From positions 1-46,799 of the forward strand of contig DATBAK010000035.1 in the NCBI GenBank assembly GCA_036271555.1: a stretch of DNA of 46,799 bases. Reading direction: 5' to 3'. Position 1 is the stretch's first letter; every line of letters begins with the position of its first letter. Of the stretch, positions 1-8,451 are shown piece by piece. The notes beneath the pieces are model-generated. The model was not told where the DNA came from. It worked only from the letters and a program-made list of their open reading frames with translations, and did not search any database. The translations under genes and the position numbers were made by a program. This DNA is from Acidimicrobiia bacterium (GTDB lineage: Bacteria > Actinomycetota > Acidimicrobiia > IMCC26256 > PALSA-610).

Positions 1-1
1 C

Positions 2-3000
2 TACACCGTCGCCGACCCGCAGGCGCCGCTCGCGAACGCGGGCACGGCGCAGACGGGCAAGGTCGCGGGCGCGGTCGTCACGCTCGACGGTTCGGGATCG
101 AGTGACCCGAACGGGCCGCCGGCGTTGCCGCTCACGTACACCTGGTCGCAGACGGGTGGCCCGACGGTCGCGCTCTCCGACGTGCACGCGCAGAAGCCGA
201 CGTTCACGGTGCTGCCCGTCGACAACCCGTCGGGCAACAGCTACCAGTTCAGCCTGACCGTCGACAACGGCTACCTCACGAGCTCGGCGAACACGAGCGT
301 GGGCGCGGTCGCGAGCACGCCGACCGTCGCCGCGCCGACCAAGGCGCGGCCCGGTGGCGGGACCTTCGTCGAGGGTGACGTCGCCACGCTGAGCGTGGCG
401 ATCACCAACCCCGACGGCACGGCCGAGGGCGACTACAGCTACCTCTGGACGCAGTCCAGCGGTGTGACGGCCGCGCTGTCGTCGACCACCGCGGCGCACC
501 CGACGTTCGTCATCCCGACGCAGACCAACGGGACCACTGCCTGCACGAGCGGCACCACGGTCACGGGCTGCCCCGAGTACAAGGTGACGGTCACGAAGAC
601 CAACACCAACAAGTCGTCGGCGCTGTCGGCGACGCTCGCGAACTACACCGCGGCGTTGCCGACCACGCCGGTCGCGAACGCCGGGCCCGCGCAGACCCTC
701 CCGAACAACGGTGGGCTCGCGACGCTCGACGGCTCCGGGTCGACGCAGGCGAACGGTCACGCGATCAGCTACGCGTGGACCCAGACCGGCGGTCCGAGCG
801 TGACGCTCTCCGACGCGACCGCGCAGAAGCCGACGTTCACGGCGACGTCCGGTAGCAGCTCGGCGACGACGTACACGTTCTCGCTGGTCGTGAAGGACAC
901 GCAGAACACGGTGGCGACGGGCGGCAACACCAACACGTCGCTCGCCAAGACCACGACGGTCACGGTGGTGCCGGATCACGTGGTCGCGAGCGCGACCGCG
1001 AACCCGCTGACGGGTGTGGCCGGAACTGCGGTCACCCTCGACGGCTCGGGATCGACGGATCCGAACCAGGCTGCGCTCACCTACACGTGGACGCAGGTCA
1101 GCAACGGCGCACCGACGGTCACCCTGTCGGACGCGAACGCGCAGAAGCCGACGTTCTCGGCCCCGGCCGCAGCGGCACCGGCGGGCTACACCGCGCAGTT
1201 CAACCTGTCGGTCACGAACGGCGGGCCGAACCCGGCCGACAGTGACACGACCACGACGCCGGTGAGCATCGCGATCGCGGCGAGCACACCGACGGTCGCG
1301 GCGCCGACCAAGGTCCGCGACGGCGGCGGCGCCACGTTCTTCACCGGTGACAAGGTCACCCTGAGCGTGGCGATCACCAACCCCGACGGCACGGCCGAGG
1401 GTGACTACAGCTACCTGTGGGTGCAGTCCACCGGCGTGACGGCCGCGCTGTCGTCGACCACGGCGGCGCACCCGACGTACATCATCCCCACGCAGACCAA
1501 CGGGACCACGGCCTGCGTCAGCGGCACCGGGGCCACGGGCTGCCCCGAGTACAAGGTGACGGTCACGAAGACCAACACCGGCAAGGCGTCGGCGCAGTCG
1601 GCCACGCTCGCGAACTACGCGAGCACCCTGGCGACGCGTCCGGTTGCCAACGCGGGTAGCGCACAGGGTGTGAAGGTCGCCGCTCCGGTGACCCTCGACG
1701 GCTCGGCCTCGACGCAGGCCCAGGGCCACCCGATCAGCTACGCGTGGAGCCAGACCGGCGGACCTGCGGTGTCGCTGTCGTCGACGACGGCACAGCAGCC
1801 GACGTTCACGGCGCAGAGCTCACCGACGAGCTACACGTTCTCGCTGACCGTCACGGACACGCAGAACGGCGTCGCCGGCTCCGGCACCAGCGGCAAGACG
1901 TCGACCGCGAGCACGGTGATCATCACGGTCAGCGACTACGCGTCGCCGGCGGTCAATGCGGGCTCGCCGCAGAGCGTGCACGTGCTCGACCCGGTGCAGC
2001 TCAGCGGGTCCGCTTCGCAGGGCGACGGTCACACGCTCGTGAACACCTGGTCGCAGGTCAACGGCGCCCCGGTGACGTTGTCCAGCACCCACGCGTTGAA
2101 CCCGACGTTCACTGCGCCCGCGTCGCCGTCGAGCTTGCAGTTCCAGCTCTCGTCGACCGACACGCAGAACCCGAACTCGGCGGCCGCGACGACGACGTCG
2201 ACGGTCACGATCACGGTGGCGGCGTTCGATCCCCCGAACGCGAACGCGGGGCCCGACCAGGCCGGCGTCCGCTCGTCGGGTCACGTGACGCTGAACGGGT
2301 CCGGCTCGTCCGACCCGGACGGCTTCCCGCTCACGTACTCGTGGCTGCAGACGTCCGGTCCGACGGTCACGCTGTCGAACGCCCATGCTGCGAAGCCGAC
2401 GTTCGTCGCACCGGTCAACCCGTCGACGCTCAGCTTCCAGCTGACGGTCGACAACGGGTTCTTCTCCGGCACGGCGAGCGACTCGGTGAGCATCAGCGTC
2501 GCCGGAACGCCCGGGCTCGACTTCGCGGCGACCACGACGCTCAAGCGCAAGAACGGGGTGCAGGGCCAGTTGGCGTCGGACGCCATCCAGGTGAACGTCA
2601 CCAACCCCGGTCAGTTCACCGAGACCCTCACCACGGGCATGGTCTCCGCGACCGTCACCGTGAACGGCGTGGACAAGTCGAGCGACGTGGTGATCAAGTC
2701 CCGCCCGTCGGTCGTCCTTCCGCCCGGCCAGAGTGCGCTGTACACGCTCACCTGGACCCACGGCGACACGTTGAACATCGGGGACGCGGTCGTGATCTCC
2801 GGATGCGTGGCGTACCCGGGTGACGGAGCCCCCGGCAACAACTGCTCGGTGGTCCAGCAGCCCGCGGTGCCGATCGACGTCGCCGTCTCGAAGGTGACGC
2901 TGCCGAAGATCCGGCAGGCCGGAACGTCGACGGCGATCACCGTGGCGGTCAAGAACAACGGCAGCGAGGAAGTGTCGCCGCTCCGACCCGGCCAGGTCGT

Positions 3001-3217
3001 GGTGACGGTCACCGTGGGCAGTGGCGCCCCGGTCACGCTCTCGACGCCGGGTGGCGAGAAGCTCGTCGATGCCGGCAAGACCACGAACTACAAGTTCACG
3101 TGGAACCACGGCTCGATTCCCGTCGGCACGAACGTGTCGGTGACGGCGACGGTGAACATCACCGGGAACACGTCGGCATCGAGCACGAACGGCGCGAGCG
3201 GCGTCTCCGTCCTGTAG
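2..3217 (+). CDS. Large secreted PKD/Ig-like repeat protein, 5' end outside window
   Basis: The frame is open from the first bases, so the start lies upstream; the M-equivalent TTG near position 125 is internal. About 1,070 residues are visible. At least six PKD/K319L-type modules are seen, each with an ANAG...VTLDGSGS...YTWSQTGGP...PTFTA pattern, and two copies of a different module that begins STPTVAAPTK and carries two cysteines (T-A-C...G-C-P-E-Y). The last 240 residues form two further beta-type domains (from about position 2515) and end without a membrane anchor or LPXTG signal. Proteins of this kind are extracellular, with adhesion or matrix roles; that role is inferred. A strong hairpin follows the stop. 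Confidence 0.85.
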   Translation, partial: YTVADPQAPLANAGTAQTGKVAGAVVTLDGSGSSDPNGPPALPLTYTWSQTGGPTVALSDVHAQKPTFTVLPVDNPSGNSYQFSLTVDNGYLTSSANTSVGAVASTPTVAAPTKARPGGGTFVEGDVATLSVAITNPDGTAEGDYSYLWTQSSGVTAALSSTTAAHPTFVIPTQTNGTTACTSGTTVTGCPEYKVTVTKTNTNKSSALSATLANYTAALPTTPVANAGPAQTLPNNGGLATLDGSGSTQANGHAISYAWTQTGGPSVTLSDATAQKPTFTATSGSSSATTYTFSLVVKDTQNTVATGGNTNTSLAKTTTVTVVPDHVVASATANPLTGVAGTAVTLDGSGSTDPNQAALTYTWTQVSNGAPTVTLSDANAQKPTFSAPAAAAPAGYTAQFNLSVTNGGPNPADSDTTTTPVSIAIAASTPTVAAPTKVRDGGGATFFTGDKVTLSVAITNPDGTAEGDYSYLWVQSTGVTAALSSTTAAHPTYIIPTQTNGTTACVSGTGATGCPEYKVTVTKTNTGKASAQSATLANYASTLATRPVANAGSAQGVKVAAPVTLDGSASTQAQGHPISYAWSQTGGPAVSLSSTTAQQPTFTAQSSPTSYTFSLTVTDTQNGVAGSGTSGKTSTASTVIITVSDYASPAVNAGSPQSVHVLDPVQLSGSASQGDGHTLVNTWSQVNGAPVTLSSTHALNPTFTAPASPSSLQFQLSSTDTQNPNSAAATTTSTVTITVAAFDPPNANAGPDQAGVRSSGHVTLNGSGSSDPDGFPLTYSWLQTSGPTVTLSNAHAAKPTFVAPVNPSTLSFQLTVDNGFFSGTASDSVSISVAGTPGLDFAATTTLKRKNGVQGQLASDAIQVNVTNPGQFTETLTTGMVSATVTVNGVDKSSDVVIKSRPSVVLPPGQSALYTLTWTHGDTLNIGDAVVISGCVAYPGDGAPGNNCSVVQQPAVPIDVAVSKVTLPKIRQAGTSTAITVAVKNNGSEEVSPLRPGQVVVTVTVGSGAPVTLSTPGGEKLVDAGKTTNYKFTWNHGSIPVGTNVSVTATVNITGNTSASSTNGASGVSVL
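311..680 (+). repeat. Intragenic duplication, copy 1
   Basis: This stretch codes for the module from STPTVAAPTK to PVANAG. It recurs in frame 969 bases downstream with near-identical protein sequence (for example SVAITNPDGTAEGDYSYLW in both). Confidence 0.8.
1280..1652 (+). repeat. Intragenic duplication, copy 2
   Basis: Second copy of the cysteine-bearing module of the PKD protein, one codon longer than copy 1 around the GGG segment. The 969-base offset is a multiple of three (323 codons), so the duplication kept the frame. Confidence 0.8.
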
Positions 3218-3233
3218 CCGCTCCTCACACTTG

Positions 3234-3267
3234 GATTCGGGCCCGGTCGCAAGACCGGGCCCGAATC
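3234..3267. terminator. Perfect 15-bp hairpin between convergent genes
   Basis: GATTCGGGCCCGGTC is followed by GCAA and then by its exact reverse complement. A 15-bp GC-rich stem with a GNRA-type tetraloop sits between two convergent stop codons (3217 and 3295). There is no clear T-tract, so it would be an actinobacterial-type terminator that works in both directions. Confidence 0.75.
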
Positions 3268-3294
3268 GCGTGTGGAGTCAGCCGACCGCGACCG

Positions 3295-4530
3295 TCAAGA
3301 CGGTGCGCCGAAGTCCTGCGTCCAGTACGCGACGTGTGAGCGGCTGTACGCGCAGCCCACGCCGATCTGGCTGTAGTGCGGGCTCAGGATGTTCTCGCGG
3401 TGGCCGGTGCTGTTCATCCAGCCGGTCATCACCGCGTCGGGTGTCGTGAAGCCCACCGCGACGTTCTCGCCCCACCAGCCGGCGGGGTAGCCGGACTGTT
3501 GGATGACGGTCGTCCAACCGTCGTGGCTCATGAGGTTGCTCGTCGCCTGGATCGCGCTGCGCCGGCTGGCGGCCCACATCAGCTGGCTCGAGACCGAGAG
3601 CGATCCGAGGCCGTGCGCGTTGCGCTGCGCGTTCACGCTCGCCACGATCGCGCCGAGGTACGACGACGGGCACGGGCTGCTCGGGCACGAGCTCGGCTGC
3701 GACTGCGACGCCGCGCTCTGCGCGGTCATCTGGCGCAGCGAGCCGTCGGAGCCGGCGATGATGTAGCCGTTGGTCGTCGGGATGATGCCGACGACACCGA
3801 TGCACGATCCCGCGGTCGAGCCGTAGAAGTGGGCGTCACCGAAGGCGAAGATGCCGCCGTCGGATGCGACGAGCCAGTAGCCGTGACCGTCGTGCGTCGC
3901 CGCCATCGCGCGCACGGGCTGCGCGAGGTGGATGCCGCCGGTCGAGCCGGCGAAGCGCGCCTGTCCGAACGTGAAGATGCCGCCGTCCGCGGCGACGAGC
4001 CAGTAGCCCGCGACCGAGGGCTGGGTGGCCATGCCGACGATCGGCTGGTTCAGATGGATGTTGCCGGTCGACCCGTAGAAGTGCGCGTCGCCGAAGGCGA
4101 AGATGCCGCCGTCCCGGGCGACGAGCCAGTAGCCGTGACCCGTCTTCGTCGCGGCGATGCCGACGATCGGCTGATTCAGGCGGATCGCGCCGGTCGAGCC
4201 GTAGAAGCGCGCGCCGCCGAAGCTGAAGACACCGCCGTCGGCACCGAGCAGCCAATAGCCGTTGCCGGCCGGGAGCGCGGCGATGCCGACGATCGGAGAG
4301 TGCAGCGCGAAGCCGGACAGCCCGCCGTAGTTGTGCGCGCTGCCCGTGGTCGACACCTGGCCACCGGCCGTCACGGTCCAGCCTGCGGTGCCGCTCGCGT
4401 TCGAGGTTGCCGCGACCACTGGTCCGCTGCCCCCACTCCCCGAGACCTCCGCTCCCAAGGGCATATTGGCGCCACCAAAGGTCGCGACCATGCCCCCGAC
4501 GAGCAGACATGCAATGGCGACGCGCTTCAT
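3295..4530 (-). CDS. Secreted CAP (SCP/PR1) domain protein with beta-propeller-like repeats
   Basis: The 411-residue protein starts at [13 protein letters not shown]; the ATG at 4530 has GGAGGAGG five bases upstream, so longer readings to 4617 are rejected. A signal peptide covers about residues 1-27. Residues about 70-270 hold four to five copies of a roughly 46-residue repeat, [31 protein letters not shown]. The last 120 residues are a CAP domain ([37 protein letters not shown]). CAP domains are extracellular; their bacterial substrates are mostly unknown. The repeat probably folds as propeller blades and may bind a surface ligand (inference). Confidence 0.88.
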   Translation of the reverse strand: [411 protein letters not shown]

Positions 4531-4620
4531 GGGGACCTCCTCCAGCCTTCCAACTGCCTCACTTAGTTCGGCCGGTTGCGGGGTCACCTTGACGACGGAG
4601 CGTGGCAATTCGAGCAACAG

Positions 4621-4657
4621 TTGACGTCGAAGTAGGTAAGTATTAACTTACGGTAAG
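4621..4657 (+). promoter_or_regulatory. Promoter and operator of the ArsR-type gene
   Basis: TTGACG at 4621-4626, 17 bases, TAACTT at 4644-4649, then 7 bases to the GTG start at 4657: a standard -35/-10 pair whose transcript would begin at or next to the start codon. A palindrome GTAAGT-ATTA-ACTTAC (4636-4651) covers the -10, and a third GTAAGT half-site lies at 4654-4659 over the start codon. This fits autorepression by the encoded winged-helix protein. Confidence 0.65.
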
Positions 4658-4980
4658 TGACAACGAACCAAGTTCTCGACGCCCTCGGCGACCCGACCCG
4701 GCGGGCGGTCTGCGAGCGGCTGGCCGCCGGACCGCTGCCCGTCGGAGAGCTCGCGGCGGCGCTGCCGGTCAGCCGGCCCGCGGTGTCCCAGCACCTCAAG
4801 GTGCTGAAGGACGCGGGGCTCGTCGTCGACCGGGCCGTCGGGAACCGACGGCTCTACGCGTTGAATCCGAGCGGGGTCGCCGTGCTGCAGCAGTGGCTGG
4901 ATCGCATCTGGAGCGACGCGCTCGCGGCGTTCAAACAGGCCGTCGAACAACCCGAAGAACCCACACAGGAGGGGTCATGA
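4657..4980 (+). CDS. ArsR-family winged-helix transcriptional regulator
   Basis: A 107-residue protein with the ArsR fold across residues 1-80: LGDPTRR, LPVGELAAALPVSRPAVSQHLKVLKDAGLV (recognition helix) and the beta-wing DRAVGNRRLYALNP. No metal-binding ELCVCDL motif is seen, so it belongs to the SRPBCC-linked subgroup and not to the metal sensors. The GTG start lacks a Shine-Dalgarno sequence and sits 7 bases after a -10 element, so the mRNA is probably leaderless. Its stop overlaps the next start (ATGA), which indicates an operon with the SRPBCC protein. It probably represses its own operon through the palindrome at 4636-4651. Confidence 0.9.
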   Translation: MTTNQVLDALGDPTRRAVCERLAAGPLPVGELAAALPVSRPAVSQHLKVLKDAGLVVDRAVGNRRLYALNPSGVAVLQQWLDRIWSDALAAFKQAVEQPEEPTQEGS

Positions 4981-5456
4981 TCACGTCTGAGGAGACGTCC
5001 GTCTCGAAGTCGATCGTCGTCCAGGCGCCCATCGAGCGCGCCTTTCGCGTCTTCACCGAGGACTTCGACTCGTGGTGGCCGCGCACGCACCACATCGCCA
5101 CGGCCGAGATGGCGAAGGCGTTGCTCGAGCCGCGCGTCGGGGGCCGCTGGTACGAGCAGGGCGTCGATGGGTCGGAGTGCGACTGGGGACGCGTGCTCGC
5201 ATGGGACCCGCCGCGTCACGTCGCGTTCTCCTGGCACCTCAACGGCGCGTTCCAGTACGAGGCCGATCCCTCGCACGCGAGTCGGGTCGACGTTCGCTTC
5301 ACCGACGAGGGCGACGGCGCGACGCGCGTCGAGCTCATCCACTCCGAGCTCGATCGGCACGGCGACGGCTGGACCGATCTGCGCGACGGCGTCTCCGGTC
5401 AGGGCGGATGGCCCGAGCTGATGAGCCGCTACGGGCAGCGGGTCGCCGCGGCTTAA
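4977..5456 (+). CDS. SRPBCC (AHSA1-like) domain protein
   Basis: A 159-residue protein whose start is fixed by AGGAGG upstream and the ATGA overlap with the ArsR gene. It shows typical START/AHSA1 features: VVQAPIERAFRVFTEDFDSWWP near the N-terminus, EPRVGGRWYE, WGRVLAWDPPRHVAFSW and the C-terminal GWPELMSRYG. The fold makes a hydrophobic ligand pocket; ArsR-SRPBCC pairs are common in actinobacteria, and the ligand here is not known. Its TAA stop shares the TTAA at 5453-5456 with the stop of the convergent monooxygenase gene. Confidence 0.88.
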   Translation: MITSEETSVSKSIVVQAPIERAFRVFTEDFDSWWPRTHHIATAEMAKALLEPRVGGRWYEQGVDGSECDWGRVLAWDPPRHVAFSWHLNGAFQYEADPSHASRVDVRFTDEGDGATRVELIHSELDRHGDGWTDLRDGVSGQGGWPELMSRYGQRVAAA

Positions 5457-7411
5457 TCGAGGACTTCGTACTCGGAGAGGTCGGGAGCGAGCGTGCGCTG
5501 CCAGTACTCGAGCAGCGTGAACGGCCAGTTCTGCGCGACGTGGCCGTGCTCGTTCTTGTACCAACTGTTGACGGTCGAGCATCCCCAGGCCATCAGCGCG
5601 TTCTCGGCGTCGACGCGTTCGTTGAACTCGTCGAACACGGGCCGGCGCACGTCGAGGGCGCGGTGATGGCCGCGCAGGAGCTCACCGATGCAGCCGAGGA
5701 CGTAGCGGACGCCGCATTCCGAGAAGTAGATGATCGACCCGTTGATCACGATATTCGTGTTCGGGCCGTAGAGGCAGAACAGGTTGGGGAACTCGGGGAC
5801 CGTGATGCCGAGGTAGGCGCGCGCGTCGCCGTGCCACTGCTCGTGCAGGTCGACGCCTTCGCGCCCGAACACCTTCATCGGTGTGAGGAACTTCGACGCC
5901 TCGAAGCCGGTGCCGTAGATGACGACATCGACGATGTGTTCCTCGCCGTCGGCGGTCACGACACCGTTCGGCGTGATCTCGCGGATCGACTCGGTCACGA
6001 GGCGCACGTTGTCGCGCGTCAGCGCGCCGGCCCACACGCCGTTGTCGCGCAGCAGTCGCTTCGCGCCCGGAGGATACGTAGGGATGACGTGCGGAAGGAG
6101 ATCGGGACGTGCCGCGAACTGCGTCTCGAGGTACTGCGTCAGCATCATCCGGAGGAAGTCGTTCATCACGCTGACCGACGCGTCCTTCGGCTCCCACGCG
6201 GGGTCGACGCGCACGCCCTGGAGCACGCCGTCGCCCATCTTCCAGAAGATCCAGAAGCGGTTCCACTCGCTGTACGACGGCACGTGTGAGTAGAGCCACT
6301 GCAATCCCGACTCGACGGCGGCGTGATAGTCGCCGGTCTCGCCGAGCCATGGCGGCGTGCGCTGGAACACGAGCAGCTCGCCGACGACGGGCGCGATCTC
6401 GGGGATGAACTGCACCGCGCTCGCGCCGGTGCCGACGACCGCCACGCGTTTGCCGCGCAGGTCGACGCTCGCGTCCCAGCGCGCGGAGTGGAACGCGGGG
6501 CCCGCGAACGAGTCGCGCCCCGTGATCGGAGGCAGTGACGGTCGATTCAGCTGCCCGACCGCGCTGATGACCGCGTTCGCGGTGATCGTGTCCTCGCGAC
6601 CATCGTGATCGCGGGTCTGCACCGTCCACGCGCGCTCCGCGTCGGACCATGTCGCCGAGGTCACCTCGGTGCCGAACCGAATGTGCGCGCCTAAACCGAA
6701 CTCTTTCGCGCAGCGTCGGAAGTAATCGAGCAACACGTCCTGGGTCGAGAAGTGGAAAGGCCAGTCGTGTCGTTGCGCGAAGGAGTAGCTGTAGTTGTGG
6801 TTCGGGTTGTCGACGCGGCAGCCGGGATACGTGTTCTCGAGCCACGTGCCGCCGACGTCGTCGTCCTTCTCGACGACGACGAACGGCACGCCCGCCTGTT
6901 GCAGCCGGTGCGCGGCGAGCAGTCCCGACATGCCCGCGCCGATGACGACGACGGAGAAGTCGGTGTCGGGCGCGAGCTGCGACTTGTGCCACGCCGGCGC
7001 GCGCCGGTCCTCGCCGCGGAACGCGAGCTCCTCCTCGAGCAGCGGCAGGTACGGCGCCATGTCGCTCACGCCGACCGCGAACTCCATGATGCGCAGCAGG
7101 TCCGCGTCGCTCGGCGGTGGCACGACGCGACCGCCGCCGTCGCGGAAGCGCGCGAGCACGTCGAGCGCGATCGCGCGCACCTCGGCCTGTTGCTCGTCGG
7201 TGAGCCCGCCCTGCGGGAGCGCGGTTGCGAGCAGCGGGTCGGGTCGCAGGTGATCGCGCAACAACGACAGATCGCCGGTGAGGTACGCGAGCGCGGGCAG
7301 CAACGGCGGGATCTCGGCGTCGGCGAGGAAGGCGCGGATCTCGTCGTCGGTCTCGGTGATCGGCGCGATCTCACCGACGAACGGGCTCGACGTGAAGGCC
7401 GTGTCACTCAC
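5453..7411 (-). CDS. Flavin-binding monooxygenase, Baeyer-Villiger type
   Basis: A 652-residue protein. After a helical N-terminal extension of about 150 residues come the FAD Rossmann motif GAGMSG (158-163), GGTW-ENTYPGCRVD, the BVMO fingerprint FAGPAFHSARWD (302-313, pattern FxGxxxHxxxW) and the NADPH Rossmann motif GTGASA (327-332). BVMOs insert oxygen next to a ketone to give an ester or lactone using NADPH and O2; the substrate here cannot be read from sequence. The GTG at 7411 (VSDTAFTSS) is chosen as start; the open frame runs on to 7513 but that part is Arg/Ala-rich and unlike the family. Confidence 0.9.
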   Translation of the reverse strand: MSDTAFTSSPFVGEIAPITETDDEIRAFLADAEIPPLLPALAYLTGDLSLLRDHLRPDPLLATALPQGGLTDEQQAEVRAIALDVLARFRDGGGRVVPPPSDADLLRIMEFAVGVSDMAPYLPLLEEELAFRGEDRRAPAWHKSQLAPDTDFSVVVIGAGMSGLLAAHRLQQAGVPFVVVEKDDDVGGTWLENTYPGCRVDNPNHNYSYSFAQRHDWPFHFSTQDVLLDYFRRCAKEFGLGAHIRFGTEVTSATWSDAERAWTVQTRDHDGREDTITANAVISAVGQLNRPSLPPITGRDSFAGPAFHSARWDASVDLRGKRVAVVGTGASAVQFIPEIAPVVGELLVFQRTPPWLGETGDYHAAVESGLQWLYSHVPSYSEWNRFWIFWKMGDGVLQGVRVDPAWEPKDASVSVMNDFLRMMLTQYLETQFAARPDLLPHVIPTYPPGAKRLLRDNGVWAGALTRDNVRLVTESIREITPNGVVTADGEEHIVDVVIYGTGFEASKFLTPMKVFGREGVDLHEQWHGDARAYLGITVPEFPNLFCLYGPNTNIVINGSIIYFSECGVRYVLGCIGELLRGHHRALDVRRPVFDEFNERVDAENALMAWGCSTVNSWYKNEHGHVAQNWPFTLLEYWQRTLAPDLSEYEVLD

Positions 7412-7524
7412 CGCGCCATCTTGCTCGATTGGCGCACTCGCCGCGCCCGACGCGCTCAGCCGCCGACACCGGCGGGCCGCTCCGCGACCGCCGGTTCTGG
7501 CCGGAACCCCCACGTAGCCTGACC

Positions 7525-8433
7525 ATGACGACGGGGGTGGTCATGGCACCGATGGTCGAACGATTCGACGCCAGGAGCGGAGAGCCCGACGCCGACGCGG
7601 TCCACGCCGCGTTCGAACGCGACGGCGTCGTGATCGTGGAGCACCTGCTCCCGATGGACGTCGTGCAGCGGGTCAATGACGACGTGGAGGCGGCCGTCGC
7701 GGCGGCCGATCCCGACGAAGAGATGCTCAACCCGGTCATGAAAGTGTTCCACGGGCCGTTCACGAAACAGGTCGCGGGGATGCCGGGTCTGTCGCCGACG
7801 TTCGCGGTCGACGTGATGTGCCATCCGTTGCTGCTCGCGCTGTGCGATCGCGTCCTCTTGCCGTCGTGCGCGCGCTATCAGCTCAACCTCGGGCACCTGT
7901 TGCAGCGCGGTCCCGGTTCCGACGAGCAGTGGTTGCACCGCGACGAGCTGGTGTGGGCCGACGTGCCGTGGCCGCACCCCGAGCTCCAGCTCGCGACCGT
8001 GATCGCGTTCGTCGACTTCACGCGCGAGAACGGCGCGACGCGTGTCGTGCCGGGAAGCCATCGATGGGAGGACCGCACGCGGCCCGCGATGGAGCAGGTG
8101 CTCGCGCCGCCGCCGCTCGAGGCCGCCGCCTACGCGGAGATGCCCGCGGGCTCGGCGGTCATCTACTCCGGCGGCACGATCCACGGCGGCGGCGCGAACA
8201 CGACCGACGTCGCGCGCCGCGGCGCGCACCTGAGCTACTGCCTCGGATGGCTGCGCACCGAGGAGAACAACTACCTGTCGACGCCGCCCGAGCTCGCGGC
8301 GCGCCTGCCGCGGCGCGCGCAGGAAGTGCTCGGCTATTCGGTGCACGACAGCATCGAGCGTGGCGGCGGCTATCTCGGCATGGTGCGGATGCAGGATCCG
8401 GTCGAGCTCCTCGCGCGCGGAGAGCTGACCTGA
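7525..8433 (+). CDS. Phytanoyl-CoA dioxygenase (PhyH) family protein
   Basis: A 302-residue Fe(II)/2-oxoglutarate oxygenase. The iron ligands are visible as HRDE (HxD; context EQWLHRDELVW) and the distal His in GGTIHGGGAN, followed by an Arg in the RRGAHLSYCLGW strand that would hold 2-oxoglutarate. GATRVVPGSH is a family hallmark. Two starts are possible: ATG 7525, with TAGCCT just upstream, and ATG 7543. The gene is divergent from the monooxygenase and 18 bases ahead of the next gene, so the two probably share a transcript. The substrate is unknown; the family hydroxylates fatty acyl and secondary metabolites. Confidence 0.85.
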   Translation: MTTGVVMAPMVERFDARSGEPDADAVHAAFERDGVVIVEHLLPMDVVQRVNDDVEAAVAAADPDEEMLNPVMKVFHGPFTKQVAGMPGLSPTFAVDVMCHPLLLALCDRVLLPSCARYQLNLGHLLQRGPGSDEQWLHRDELVWADVPWPHPELQLATVIAFVDFTRENGATRVVPGSHRWEDRTRPAMEQVLAPPPLEAAAYAEMPAGSAVIYSGGTIHGGGANTTDVARRGAHLSYCLGWLRTEENNYLSTPPELAARLPRRAQEVLGYSVHDSIERGGGYLGMVRMQDPVELLARGELT

Positions 8434-8451
8434 GGGCGAAGGGGTGAAGCG

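Noticed and set aside
1820-3109. Long open frame antisense to the PKD protein
   Set aside because: Arg/His/Asp-rich translation without domains, a mirror of GC-rich codon use in the real gene.
5453-5456. TTAA shared by two convergent stop codons (also TTAG at 30908-30911)
   Set aside because: Compact but expected in dense genomes; no regulatory meaning can be claimed.
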